This document shows, piece after piece, positions 8,116 through 16,032 of a stretch of 64,000 nucleotides of DNA. The notes beneath the pieces are model-generated. The model was not told the DNA's origin. It saw only the letters and a program-made list of their open reading frames with translations, and searched no databases. A program made the translations under genes and the position numbers. The DNA is taken from contig NZ_AUDJ01000002.1 of NCBI RefSeq assembly GCF_000425405.1, positions 62,001 to 126,000 on the forward strand, given 5' to 3'. The stretch's first letter is position 1, and the number at the start of each line of letters is the position of its first letter. This stretch comes from Ferrimonas kyonanensis DSM 18153 (lineage in GTDB: Bacteria; Pseudomonadota; Gammaproteobacteria; Enterobacterales; Shewanellaceae).

Positions 8116-9225
8116 ATGAGAGTGGGTTTAGTGGGTTGGCGTGGCATGGTGGGATCGGTATTGGTGCAGCGAATGCAGGAGGAGGGCGACTTCAAACGCA
8201 TCGAGGCCACCTTTTTCACCACCTCCCAGGCGGGGTTGCCAGCACCGGAGCAGGCCAGCACCAAGGTGTTGGTGGACGCCCATGATCTGGATGCCATCGC
8301 CACCATGGATGTGGTGATCTCCTGCCAGGGTTCGTCTTACACCGACGCGGTGTACCCGAAACTGCAACAGTCGGGCTGGAAGGGCTACTGGATCGACGCC
8401 GCCTCCAGCCTGCGCATGGATCCCCAGGCCACCATTGTGCTGGATCCGGTCAATCGCAGTGTCATCGATGCGGCCTTGGCCGCGGGCAAGACCACCTTTG
8501 TCGGTGGTAACTGCACCGTTTCGCTGATGCTCATGGCCATCGGCGGCTTGCTGGAGGCGGATCTGGTGGAGTGGGTCAGCCCCATGACCTATCAGGCCGC
8601 TTCTGGGGGCGGTGCCCGCCACATGCGGGAGTTGCTGGGGCAGATGGGCGCGTTGCACACTGAAGTGGCCGAGCAACTGGCCGACCCCCACTCAGCCATT
8701 CTCGACATCGAAAAGGCGGTGACTGCCAAGATGAATTCCGGCGAGTTGGCCACGGATCAGTTTGGGGTGCCTCTGGCCGGAAGCCTGATCCCCTGGATTG
8801 ACTCGCCGCTGCCTTCCGGTCAGAGCCGCGAAGAGTGGAAAGCCGAGGCCGAGGCCAATAAGATTCTGGCCACCGACAGCCCCATCGCCATCGACGGGCT
8901 GTGTGTGCGGGTGGGGGCGTTGCGCTGCCACAGCCAGGCGTTGACCATTAAACTGAAACGGGATCTGCCGCTGGCGGAGATTGAAGCCCTGTTGGCGAAG
9001 CACAATGGTTGGGTCAAGGTGGTGGACAACACCCCGGAGGCCACCCGGGCAGCGCTGACGCCCACCGCCGTGACCGGCACCCTGGACGTGCCGGTAGGGC
9101 GGCTGCGAAAGTTGTCGATGGGGCCGGAGTATCTGTCGGCCTTTACCGTGGGTGACCAGTTGTTGTGGGGGGCCGCCGAGCCACTGCGTCGTATGCTTTC
9201 TATACTGGTGGCGCGTCAGGGCTGA
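8116..9225 (+). CDS. asd: Aspartate-semialdehyde dehydrogenase
   Basis: Converts aspartyl phosphate to aspartate semialdehyde with NADPH, the branch point to lysine, threonine, methionine and diaminopimelate. The chosen ATG at 8116 follows GAGGAG by 7 bases and gives the family N-terminus [16 protein letters not shown], with 369 residues (E. coli 367). The catalytic Cys is near residue 133 in [11 protein letters not shown], and the basic/His motif is in [12 protein letters not shown]. The open frame extends upstream to 8002, but that segment carries no homology-like sequence. A possible MetJ site lies upstream. Confidence 0.97.
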   Translation: MRVGLVGWRGMVGSVLVQRMQEEGDFKRIEATFFTTSQAGLPAPEQASTKVLVDAHDLDAIATMDVVISCQGSSYTDAVYPKLQQSGWKGYWIDAASSLRMDPQATIVLDPVNRSVIDAALAAGKTTFVGGNCTVSLMLMAIGGLLEADLVEWVSPMTYQAASGGGARHMRELLGQMGALHTEVAEQLADPHSAILDIEKAVTAKMNSGELATDQFGVPLAGSLIPWIDSPLPSGQSREEWKAEAEANKILATDSPIAIDGLCVRVGALRCHSQALTIKLKRDLPLAEIEALLAKHNGWVKVVDNTPEATRAALTPTAVTGTLDVPVGRLRKLSMGPEYLSAFTVGDQLLWGAAEPLRRMLSILVARQG

Positions 9226-9313
9226 TCCAGTGCATGTTTTGCCGGATTGTCCTCGCCGCCGGGCAAGCCGGCAGGATATACTGCCGCTTTGATTGTTGGT
9301 CCCCGGAGAGCGG

Positions 9314-9673
9314 ATGTTTACCAAGCTGTTAGTCACCCTGTTGGTGATCGTGGTTGCCATGATGAGTATGAAAGGGCGCAAGCCTCAGGAGCGGCCCAGC
9401 TTTAAGGCGCCCTCCATGGCCACCAGCTGGTTACGCTTCCTGGCTCCGGCGATTGCGGCGGCGCTGCTGCTGCTGGCGGCGGCCTATTCCGGTTGGCAAT
9501 GGATGCAGGGGCAACAGGTTCTGCAGATAAAAATCACTGATGCCGAGCACCAACAAGTGACCATCTACGAGGTGTACCGCAAAGATCTGGACGGTCGTCG
9601 TTTTACCACCCGAGACGGGTTGTGGGTCGAGTTGGGCGCCGGTGAGCGAATGGAAATTTCTCAGCTAAAATAA
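9314..9673 (+). CDS. Small membrane protein, unknown
   Basis: Predicted 119 residues from the ATG at 9314, placed 5 bases after GGAGAG. A first hydrophobic stretch (residues 3-16) and a second (about 42-60) suggest a two-helix inner-membrane protein with a short C-terminal soluble domain of beta character (residues 70-119). I do not recognise the family. It lies between asd and corA, close to both but with separate upstream regions. Confidence 0.65.
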   Translation: MFTKLLVTLLVIVVAMMSMKGRKPQERPSFKAPSMATSWLRFLAPAIAAALLLLAAAYSGWQWMQGQQVLQIKITDAEHQQVTIYEVYRKDLDGRRFTTRDGLWVELGAGERMEISQLK

Positions 9674-9742
9674 ACACTAACAATTTCGTTCAATCCTTGT
9701 ATCATCGTTGCGAAAGTTAGGATTGCGGCTGAGGAGAACTTG

Positions 9743-10690
9743 ATGATCACCGCTTATCTGCAACGCGAAGGCGTCTGGGACATGGTTGACCTCAGTCCCG
9801 AAGACGGCATTCCCGAACACACCATGTGGATCGATCTGTTCCGTCCCGATGACGATGAACGTCAGTGGTTGTCCCGCTACCTGTATGAAGAAGCCCCGGA
9901 CGAAGAGGACATCAATGAGATCGAGGCTTCGGCCCGTTTCTACCTCGACAACGATGGCTTACACATCAACTCTTTGTTTCCCCAACGCGTCGGCTCCGAA
10001 GTCCGGGCCATCAACGTCTTTTTTCTGATTCAACCCACTCGGCTGTTTACCATTCGCGAAGAGGACGTTGGCCTGATTCGTTTGCTGCGCAACTACCTGC
10101 GCCTCGGCCGCATCGAAGCCGACCGGCCTCAGGGTCTGCTGGTGGAGTTGTTCAACCTGAAGGTGGATTACCTGTCGGATCAGCTCGAGGATGTGTACAC
10201 CGTCCTCGACGAGTTGTCGGAAGAGGTGTTCGACAACGAAAAGCTGGATGAGGTGTTCAAGCAGATCACCCTGCAGGAGGACGGCAACGGCAAAATCCGC
10301 CTGTCGCTGCTCGATACCCAGCGGGGGCTCAGGTACATGCAGCGTTATTACCGCCGCCAATTGCAGGAAGATGAGATCAAGGACGTCAAAGAGATGCTGT
10401 CCGACATCGAATCGCTGCTGCCGCACACTCAGTTCCTGTTCGATAAGATCAACTTCCTGCTGGATGCGGCCATGGGCTTCACCAGCTTGCAGCAGAACAA
10501 GATCATCAAGATCTTCTCGGTAGCGGCGGTGGTGTTCCTGCCACCGACCCTGATCGCCTCCATCTATGGCATGAACTTTACCGCCATGCCGGAACTGGCG
10601 TGGGAGGTGGGCTATCCGTTGGCGCTGGGGTTGATGTTCGGCAGTGCGGTGGGCACCTATTGGTTCTTTAAACGTAAAGGCTGGCTGTAA
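9743..10690 (+). CDS. corA: Magnesium/cobalt transporter CorA
   Basis: A 315-residue CorA: acidic cytoplasmic funnel domain (DLSPEDG, DEEDINEIEAS), a long helix, and two C-terminal membrane helices joined by the signature YGMNF selectivity loop. The C-terminus ends in basic residues FKRKGWL, as in the family. The ATG at 9743 is preferred over the TTG just before it because GAGGAG at 9731-9736 is better spaced. It forms a homopentameric Mg2+ channel of the inner membrane. Confidence 0.96.
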   Translation: MITAYLQREGVWDMVDLSPEDGIPEHTMWIDLFRPDDDERQWLSRYLYEEAPDEEDINEIEASARFYLDNDGLHINSLFPQRVGSEVRAINVFFLIQPTRLFTIREEDVGLIRLLRNYLRLGRIEADRPQGLLVELFNLKVDYLSDQLEDVYTVLDELSEEVFDNEKLDEVFKQITLQEDGNGKIRLSLLDTQRGLRYMQRYYRRQLQEDEIKDVKEMLSDIESLLPHTQFLFDKINFLLDAAMGFTSLQQNKIIKIFSVAAVVFLPPTLIASIYGMNFTAMPELAWEVGYPLALGLMFGSAVGTYWFFKRKGWL

Positions 10691-10741
10691 CCCCGAAGGC
10701 TGGGCTACAATGCCCGCCGTTTTTGAGTTGTGGAGAGCACT

Positions 10742-11020
10742 ATGGCACGCGCATCGGCCCGTCATATTCTGGTGAAAACCGAACAGGAAGCCCTGAAACT
10801 GAAGCAGATGATCGCCAAAGGGGCGGATTTTGGTCAGTTGGCCAAGAAGCACTCGCTGTGCCCCTCCAAGCGTAAGCAAGGGGACCTGGGGGAGTTTGGC
10901 CCCGGGCAGATGGTCAAGGCGTTTGATAACGTGGTGTTCAAAAAGCCGGTGCTGGAGGTTCATGGCCCGGTTAAAACCAAATTTGGTTACCACCTGATTC
11001 AGACCCTGTACCGCAGTTAA
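10742..11020 (+). CDS. ppiC: Peptidyl-prolyl cis-trans isomerase, parvulin
   Basis: A 92-residue single-domain parvulin without signal peptide, the size of E. coli PpiC (93). Motifs: [11 protein letters not shown] at the start, [32 protein letters not shown] and the terminal [11 protein letters not shown]. The ATG at 10742 follows GGAG. It catalyses proline isomerisation in the cytoplasm. Monocistronic, closed by a strong terminator. Confidence 0.95.
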   Translation: MARASARHILVKTEQEALKLKQMIAKGADFGQLAKKHSLCPSKRKQGDLGEFGPGQMVKAFDNVVFKKPVLEVHGPVKTKFGYHLIQTLYRS

Positions 11021-11034
11021 GCATTGAATCAGAG

Positions 11035-11070
11035 AACGCCCGTCCGAGTCGCTCGGGCGGGCGTTTTTTT
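11035..11070 (+). terminator. Rho-independent terminator after ppiC
   Basis: A 14-base stem (AACGCCCGTCCGAG with CTCGGGCGGGCGTT, one wobble pair), a TCG loop, and seven T residues. It lies 15 bases past the ppiC stop. Confidence 0.92.
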
Positions 11071-11178
11071 GTACTTTTTTCGAAGGGGTTTCATTTCTGT
11101 GATCCCGGTAGCTGATTTCAGTGTACAGCTGTACGCATAATGTCGAACCTCGTAGTTTGACAGTGAGTTGGTGGAACA

Positions 11179-11505
11179 ATGCAACACGCATGCAGTCAGT
11201 GTGGTACTAAGCTGGACCTGGAGATGATCGTTTGTAGCGGCTGTGGTGCCGGACAGCATATGGACGCCTTTGCCGGTGTCGATCCGGACGTAAAACTGAA
11301 AAGCCGTCGCAAGACCGCCTGGCTGAGCCTGTTCCTGGGCGGCTTTGGTGCACACAAATTTTATCTCGGCCAACCCTTCAAGGGCACCGCGTACTTGCTG
11401 TTCTGCTGGACCCTGGTGCCGTCGGCACTGGGCGTGATCGAGGCCATCCGCACCTTCAAGATGACCTCGCTGCAGTTTCATTTCCGTCAGCGTCAGCTGG
11501 CCTGA
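11179..11505 (+). CDS. TM2 domain protein with zinc ribbon
   Basis: A 108-residue protein with two N-terminal CxxC knuckles (CSQCGTKL and CSGCGAGQ) forming a zinc ribbon, then a TM2 domain: SLFLGGFGAHKFYLGQPFKG with its Asp/His-like turn and two membrane helices. TM2 proteins are small inner-membrane proteins of unclear role. Its last 13 bases overlap the convergent gene's end (11493). Confidence 0.85.
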   Translation: MQHACSQCGTKLDLEMIVCSGCGAGQHMDAFAGVDPDVKLKSRRKTAWLSLFLGGFGAHKFYLGQPFKGTAYLLFCWTLVPSALGVIEAIRTFKMTSLQFHFRQRQLA

Positions 11506-12584
11506 GCGTCACTGCCGCCGGCATCGATGTCACCGCTGAGGCGAATCTGACCGCTGCCGGGCAGGGTTTCCACCAACTGCCACCCCATCAGTGTGGATGG
11601 GGTGTGGTAGCCGCTGTATCCCGGGTTCTGTAATAGGAACTCGGTGACTGCCAGTGCCCCGGTCACGGTGACGTCATAGCCATTGGCGGTGTCCAGTCGT
11701 GCTTCAATCTGCTCGCCCTTATCATTCTGCACTTCACCCCAGATCACCGTGGTGTGGCGGGCTCGCTGGCGGTCACTTGGGCCGGTCAACGACGCTTCGA
11801 TGCGGTTTTTAATCAGTGTCTGCACCCAGTTCAGCCCCATTAACCCTCGAACCCAGTTGATCCGTTTTAGCTGTTTGACCTTGCGCGCCGACATCGGAAT
11901 GTAGACTTCGATGTTGTCGATGGCGGTACTGAACCAGGCGGTGGACAGATCCCCCCAGGGAATGGAGACCGCCAGTTTCGGGGTGTCGGCAAAGGCGATG
12001 GTGCGGGTTTTGTGGGCCAGCGGCGTGGCCACCAACTTGCCCTGATGACGAATCATGCTGCCTTTGGGCAGGGCTTCGGCGGAGGTTTTGGCGGTGCCGC
12101 GGGAGAAGCCGCTGCGACTGTCAAACGCCAGCGTCAATCGAGTGGCATCGGGCATCGCCTGCTTGAGGCGGGCGGCGACGCAATCGGTGGGGATTACGTC
12201 GAAACCCACGCCCGGGATCAGCACCACATTGGCCGCCTTGGCGTGATCGCTCAGCCGTTGCCCCAGTTCAAATACCGCCACCTCGCCGGTAATGTCCAGA
12301 TAGTGGCAGCCCTGAGCGATGCAGGCCTGCATCATGGGTTCGGCGGTGGCGGAGAAGGGACCGGCGCAATGCAGCACCAGATCGATGTCCGCCAGATCGC
12401 TGTCGCTGATGGCATTCAGATCGAAGCAGCGATAGGGCAGATCCAGCAACTGTGCCAGCGCTTCGATGGCGCTGGGGTTGCGCCCGGCCAGCACCGGCTT
12501 CAGGCCCCGCCGTTTGGCCTCTTCGGCAATCAGTTTTCCGGTATAGCCATTGGCACCATAAATCATCCAATTTGATGCAGTCAT
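11493..12584 (-). CDS. Saccharopine dehydrogenase-like NAD(P)-binding oxidoreductase
   Basis: A 363-residue protein with an N-terminal Rossmann fold: MIYGANGYTGKLIAEEAKRR (GxNGYTG), and DLVLHCAGPFS at about residue 70. This resembles the saccharopine dehydrogenase/trans-acting enoyl reductase group, whose members act on lipids or polyketides more often than on lysine intermediates. It starts one base after the stop of the SDR gene upstream, so the two are co-transcribed. Its role is probably in the acyl-CoA locus on the other side of the divergent promoter (inference). Confidence 0.85.
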   Translation of the reverse strand: MTASNWMIYGANGYTGKLIAEEAKRRGLKPVLAGRNPSAIEALAQLLDLPYRCFDLNAISDSDLADIDLVLHCAGPFSATAEPMMQACIAQGCHYLDITGEVAVFELGQRLSDHAKAANVVLIPGVGFDVIPTDCVAARLKQAMPDATRLTLAFDSRSGFSRGTAKTSAEALPKGSMIRHQGKLVATPLAHKTRTIAFADTPKLAVSIPWGDLSTAWFSTAIDNIEVYIPMSARKVKQLKRINWVRGLMGLNWVQTLIKNRIEASLTGPSDRQRARHTTVIWGEVQNDKGEQIEARLDTANGYDVTVTGALAVTEFLLQNPGYSGYHTPSTLMGWQLVETLPGSGQIRLSGDIDAGGSDAQAS

Positions 12585-12585
12585 C

Positions 12586-13359
12586 TCAGTGTCCTTTCAC
12601 GGTTTGTTGCAGCACCTGCTTGAAAAACAGGCTCGGTAGCCAGCGTTTTACTCGCCAGGCCTGGCGGGATTTCTTGTGGGGCAGAATCAGGAACTCGCCG
12701 GCAATGGCGTGCTCGATCAGGTAGTCGGCCACATCGGCGGCAGACAACTCCGAACGCTGCATCATCTTACCTGCCGGCGCGGCGATGGCTTTGCCCTGAG
12801 CATTGAGGGAGTCCAGCAGCGGCGTCTGAAAGAAGGCCGGACAGACGGCGCTGACCTGAATTCCTCGGGGGCGCCACTCAAACCTCAGGGTTTCGCTCAG
12901 GCTCAGCAGCGCCGCTTTAGACACGTTGTAGGCGGCCATGTAAGGGGCGTTAGCCACCGCCGCCATGGAGACGATGTTGACCAGGTAGCTGCCTTTGCCC
13001 ATGTGCGGGCTCACCAGCCGACTGAGGCGAACGCTGGCCATCAGGTTGATGTCGAGGCAGCGCTGCCATTCGCTGTCGGGCAGAGATTCAAAGGCACCGC
13101 CGGACGCCACGCCGGCGTTGTTCAGTACCCAGGCAAATTGCGGTTGCTGTTGCTGACATTGAGCGTCCAGTTGGCTCAGGGTATCTCGGTCGGTCAGGTC
13201 GCCGGCTAGGGTCAGGTGACTGCCGCCCAGTTGTTGATTCAACTGGGCCAGTGCCGCCGGATCCCGGTCCAGTAGCCACAGCCTGGCCCCCCGTTTGGCA
13301 AAGGCTTTCGCCAGCTCGGTACCCAGGCCACCACAGGCCCCGGTCAGCAACACATCCAT
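12586..13359 (-). CDS. Short-chain dehydrogenase/reductase
   Basis: A 257-residue classical SDR: cofactor motif TGACGGLGTELAKAF, NNAG in LNNAGVASGG, and catalytic Ser and YxxxK in YMAAYNVSKAAL. The ATG at 13357-13359 has GGAG 8 bases upstream, and the frame extending to 13434 adds non-family sequence. C-terminal basic segment (HKKSRQAWRVKRWLP) suggests membrane association. Divergent from the phosphatase/acyl-CoA dehydrogenase operon, with an operator-like repeat between them. Confidence 0.9.
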   Translation of the reverse strand: MDVLLTGACGGLGTELAKAFAKRGARLWLLDRDPAALAQLNQQLGGSHLTLAGDLTDRDTLSQLDAQCQQQQPQFAWVLNNAGVASGGAFESLPDSEWQRCLDINLMASVRLSRLVSPHMGKGSYLVNIVSMAAVANAPYMAAYNVSKAALLSLSETLRFEWRPRGIQVSAVCPAFFQTPLLDSLNAQGKAIAAPAGKMMQRSELSAADVADYLIEHAIAGEFLILPHKKSRQAWRVKRWLPSLFFKQVLQQTVKGH

Positions 13360-13380
13360 ATGTCTGTCTCCGTTAAAAAT

Positions 13381-13394
13381 CGAACGTTCGTTCG
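13381..13394. promoter_or_regulatory. Candidate TetR operator
   Basis: Perfect inverted repeat CGAACG-tt-CGTTCG in the 97-base divergent region between the SDR and phosphatase genes. The short GC-rich dyad resembles TetR-family sites, and a TetR gene lies in the plus-strand operon. It sits 22 bases upstream of the SDR start codon. Confidence 0.55.
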
Positions 13395-13456
13395 TTATTG
13401 ACGATAAACTAAACACCTTGTAGGGTGAAGGCAAGTCACATTTTAGTCGGATTGCG

Positions 13457-14128
13457 ATGGACCTTTATCTGTTACGCCACGGCCAGGCGATGTTTGGCAG
13501 TCAGGATTACGATCGATTGAGCGACCTTGGCCACAGGCAGGCCCATTGCCTGGGGCAGGAGATTGGCAGTTGGCAGCTGGGCCCTGCGGCATTGGTCAGC
13601 GGTGACCTGCGCCGCCAGCAACAGACTCTGGAAGGGGTCTGTGAAGGCGCCGGTCTGGTTCAGGGGGCGGCGGTGGACGCTGGCTTCAATGAACTGGAGG
13701 TGTCTGAGCTGATCCCTGGATACTGGCCGGCCGCCTGCCAGCGCCTGGGATTGGCGATGACCCCCAAGGAAGCCAGTACCGACATGCGCTATTTTCTGCC
13801 GCTGATGAGTGAGGCTCTGAGGCTGTGGATTGCCGATCACCCCGGGGAAAAGGGCGAGAGCTTTCGTCAGTTTCAACAGCGGATTACCGATGCCATCGCC
13901 ACCCATGCCTGCGGCTCACGCCCTACGGTGGCGGTGACCAGTGGCGGCGTCATCAGCTTGCTGGCCAGCCAGGCCATGGGCAGTGACGTGACCCACATGG
14001 CGGAGCTGATCCATCAGGTCAACAACTGCTCCATCACCCACCTTCGCTACGCCCGCGGTCAATGGCACCTGCAGGCGTTCAATGTAAACGGACACCTGCG
14101 ACGTCAGCAGATGCTCACCTGGAGATAA
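13457..14128 (+). CDS. Histidine phosphatase superfamily protein
   Basis: A 223-residue protein starting MDLYLLRHGQAMFG, where RHG carries the phosphohistidine nucleophile; a second catalytic Arg is likely in SGDLRRQQQT, a Glu in NELEVSE, and the second His region is degenerate (AVTSGGVIS in place of the usual SHGG). That loss of His in the fourth motif could weaken phosphatase activity. First gene of the operon with an acyl-CoA dehydrogenase, TetR regulator and kinase-SDR fusion. Confidence 0.85.
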   Translation: MDLYLLRHGQAMFGSQDYDRLSDLGHRQAHCLGQEIGSWQLGPAALVSGDLRRQQQTLEGVCEGAGLVQGAAVDAGFNELEVSELIPGYWPAACQRLGLAMTPKEASTDMRYFLPLMSEALRLWIADHPGEKGESFRQFQQRITDAIATHACGSRPTVAVTSGGVISLLASQAMGSDVTHMAELIHQVNNCSITHLRYARGQWHLQAFNVNGHLRRQQMLTWR

Positions 14129-14134
14129 CGAAAG

Positions 14135-15325
14135 ATGGATTTTTCGGTTACCCCGTCGTTGGCGGCGCACATGGAGGCGGCCAGCCAGTTGGTGCAAGAA
14201 CAGCTGATTCCACTGGAGCCGCTGCTGCTCAGCCACGATTACCCCAGCCTGATGGAGGAGATTGAGCTGGTTCGTCACAAGGTTCGAGAGCTGGGGCTGT
14301 GGGCCCCGCACCTGCCTCAGTCTGTGGGTGGCATGGGCCTGTCGCTGCTGGCGTTTGCCCAACTGGCGGAGCGCATCGGCTACTCGCCGTTGGGCCACCT
14401 GGCTTTTGGCTGCCAGGCGCCGGATGCCGGCAATGCCGAATTGCTGCTGCACGTGGGTAGTGAGGCTCAGCAGGCCCGTTATCTGGCGCCGCTGGCCCGG
14501 GGAGAGATTCGCAGCTGCTTTGCCATGACCGAACGCCATTTGGCCGGTTCCAATCCGGTGCTGATGAACAGCGAAGCGGAGTTTGACGGCAGTCATTGGC
14601 ACCTCAATGCTCATAAATGGTTTACCACTGCCGCCGAAGGGGCCGAGTTTGCCATTGTGATGGCCAAAACCGAGCCGGAGGCGGACCGGCATCAGCAAGC
14701 CAGCATGTTGCTGGTGCCCATGGATGCCCCTGGGGTATCGCGGCTGCGCAACATCTCGGTGATGGGGGCGGAGGGCTACGGTCCATTCAGCCACGCCGAG
14801 ATGGTGTTTGATGACGTTACCCTGCCGGCGGACGCGGTACTGGGGCGTCCGGGGCAGGGGTTTGCCCTGGCCCAGGCCAGGCTGGGGCCGGGACGAATCC
14901 ACCACTGTATGCGCTGGTTGGGGCTGGCACAGCGAGCCATCGATGAGATGACCCGCTACCTGCATCAACGGGCCATTACCGCCGACAAGGTGCTGGGACA
15001 GCAGCCGCTGGCGCAGGCGATGCTGTCGGAGTCGGTGGCCAGCCTGCAGGCGGCGCGTTGGTTTGTCCTGCACACCGCCTGGCAGGTGGATAACGGCGAT
15101 TTTGGCCAGGCCAAGGCCGCCATCTCGATGATTAAGTTTCACACCGCCAATATGCTGCAACAGGTGGTGGACAATGCGGTGCAGATGCATGGCGGCCTCG
15201 GGATCACCGATGACACCATCCTGGCCTTTATCTACCGTGAAGAGCGGGCGGCTCGAATCTACGACGGCCCGGACGAGGTGCACAAGCTGTCGGCGGCCAA
15301 GCAGTTGCTCAAGGCGGCCCAATGA
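14135..15325 (+). CDS. Acyl-CoA dehydrogenase family flavoprotein
   Basis: A 396-residue acyl-CoA dehydrogenase with the alpha-beta-alpha layout: N-terminal helices, a FAD/substrate region SCFAMTERHLAGSNPVLM, beta-domain KWFTTAAEGAEFAIVMAKTE, and C-terminal QMHGGLGITDDTILAFIYREERAARIYDGPDEVHK. The Asp-Glu in GPDEVHK is at the position used by ACAD10/11-like members, which oxidise 4-hydroxy or long-chain acyl-CoAs (family inference). Overlaps the TetR gene by 4 bases (ATGA). Confidence 0.93.
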   Translation: MDFSVTPSLAAHMEAASQLVQEQLIPLEPLLLSHDYPSLMEEIELVRHKVRELGLWAPHLPQSVGGMGLSLLAFAQLAERIGYSPLGHLAFGCQAPDAGNAELLLHVGSEAQQARYLAPLARGEIRSCFAMTERHLAGSNPVLMNSEAEFDGSHWHLNAHKWFTTAAEGAEFAIVMAKTEPEADRHQQASMLLVPMDAPGVSRLRNISVMGAEGYGPFSHAEMVFDDVTLPADAVLGRPGQGFALAQARLGPGRIHHCMRWLGLAQRAIDEMTRYLHQRAITADKVLGQQPLAQAMLSESVASLQAARWFVLHTAWQVDNGDFGQAKAAISMIKFHTANMLQQVVDNAVQMHGGLGITDDTILAFIYREERAARIYDGPDEVHKLSAAKQLLKAAQ

Positions 15326-16032
15326 GTCAGATGGCCCGTTCGCTGGCCGAGTTCCAGCAGTTGATTGGTTGGAACCCGCAGCGAATGTGGCACGATTTTC
15401 ATCGGCAGTGTTTGCCTCAGCTCAGTCAGAAAAACCCCAGCCGGACCGAATCACGACTGGCGACCATCGTGGAGGCGACCTTCACCCTGGCCAATCGTCA
15501 GGGGTTTCACGCCATGTCGCTGCGGCAGCTTAGCGACGCCAGCGGCATGAGCCTCGGGGGCCTCTATGGTTACTTTGCCAGTAAGGATCAACTGGCGGCC
15601 TCCATTCATCAGTTCATTCGCTATCAGTTTGAACAGGTGTTGCTGCCGCTGATCGATGCTCTGCCAGAGCCTCAGCGACTGGACGCCATCTGCCGCTATC
15701 ACCTGTATCTGAGTGAGTTGATGCAGCCGTGGTTTTTCTTTGCCTACATGGAAGCCCGTCATCAGCAGTCAGATCTGCGTAAGCAGGCCATAGCCCTCAG
15801 TGAGCGGGTGGATGTGGAGCTGCTGCTGGCCCTGAATGCCCATGGTGAGGTGCAGGAGCCGATCATTGCCGTGGGGCTGCTAAAACACCTGTTGCAGGGC
15901 TGGTACCTGCGCCGCGCCCATTTTCAGAAAACCGGTGTCGATGTGGACGCGTACACCGACTATCTGCTTGCCCGAATTACCCTGTTTTGTCACGGAGAGA
16001 CAACCAATGACCGCACCCTCGCTGCCCTTTGA
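15322..16032 (+). CDS. TetR-family regulator
   Basis: A 236-residue regulator. The helix-turn-helix is unusually far in, about residues 50-95 (TLANRQGFHAMSLRQLSDASG then SLGGLYGYFASKDQL), with a 45-residue leader before it. The C-terminal ligand domain is all-helical. Translationally coupled to the preceding acyl-CoA dehydrogenase; its end overlaps the next gene by 26 bases. Likely represses the locus through the inverted repeat at 13381. Confidence 0.9.
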   Translation: MSQMARSLAEFQQLIGWNPQRMWHDFHRQCLPQLSQKNPSRTESRLATIVEATFTLANRQGFHAMSLRQLSDASGMSLGGLYGYFASKDQLAASIHQFIRYQFEQVLLPLIDALPEPQRLDAICRYHLYLSELMQPWFFFAYMEARHQQSDLRKQAIALSERVDVELLLALNAHGEVQEPIIAVGLLKHLLQGWYLRRAHFQKTGVDVDAYTDYLLARITLFCHGETTNDRTLAAL

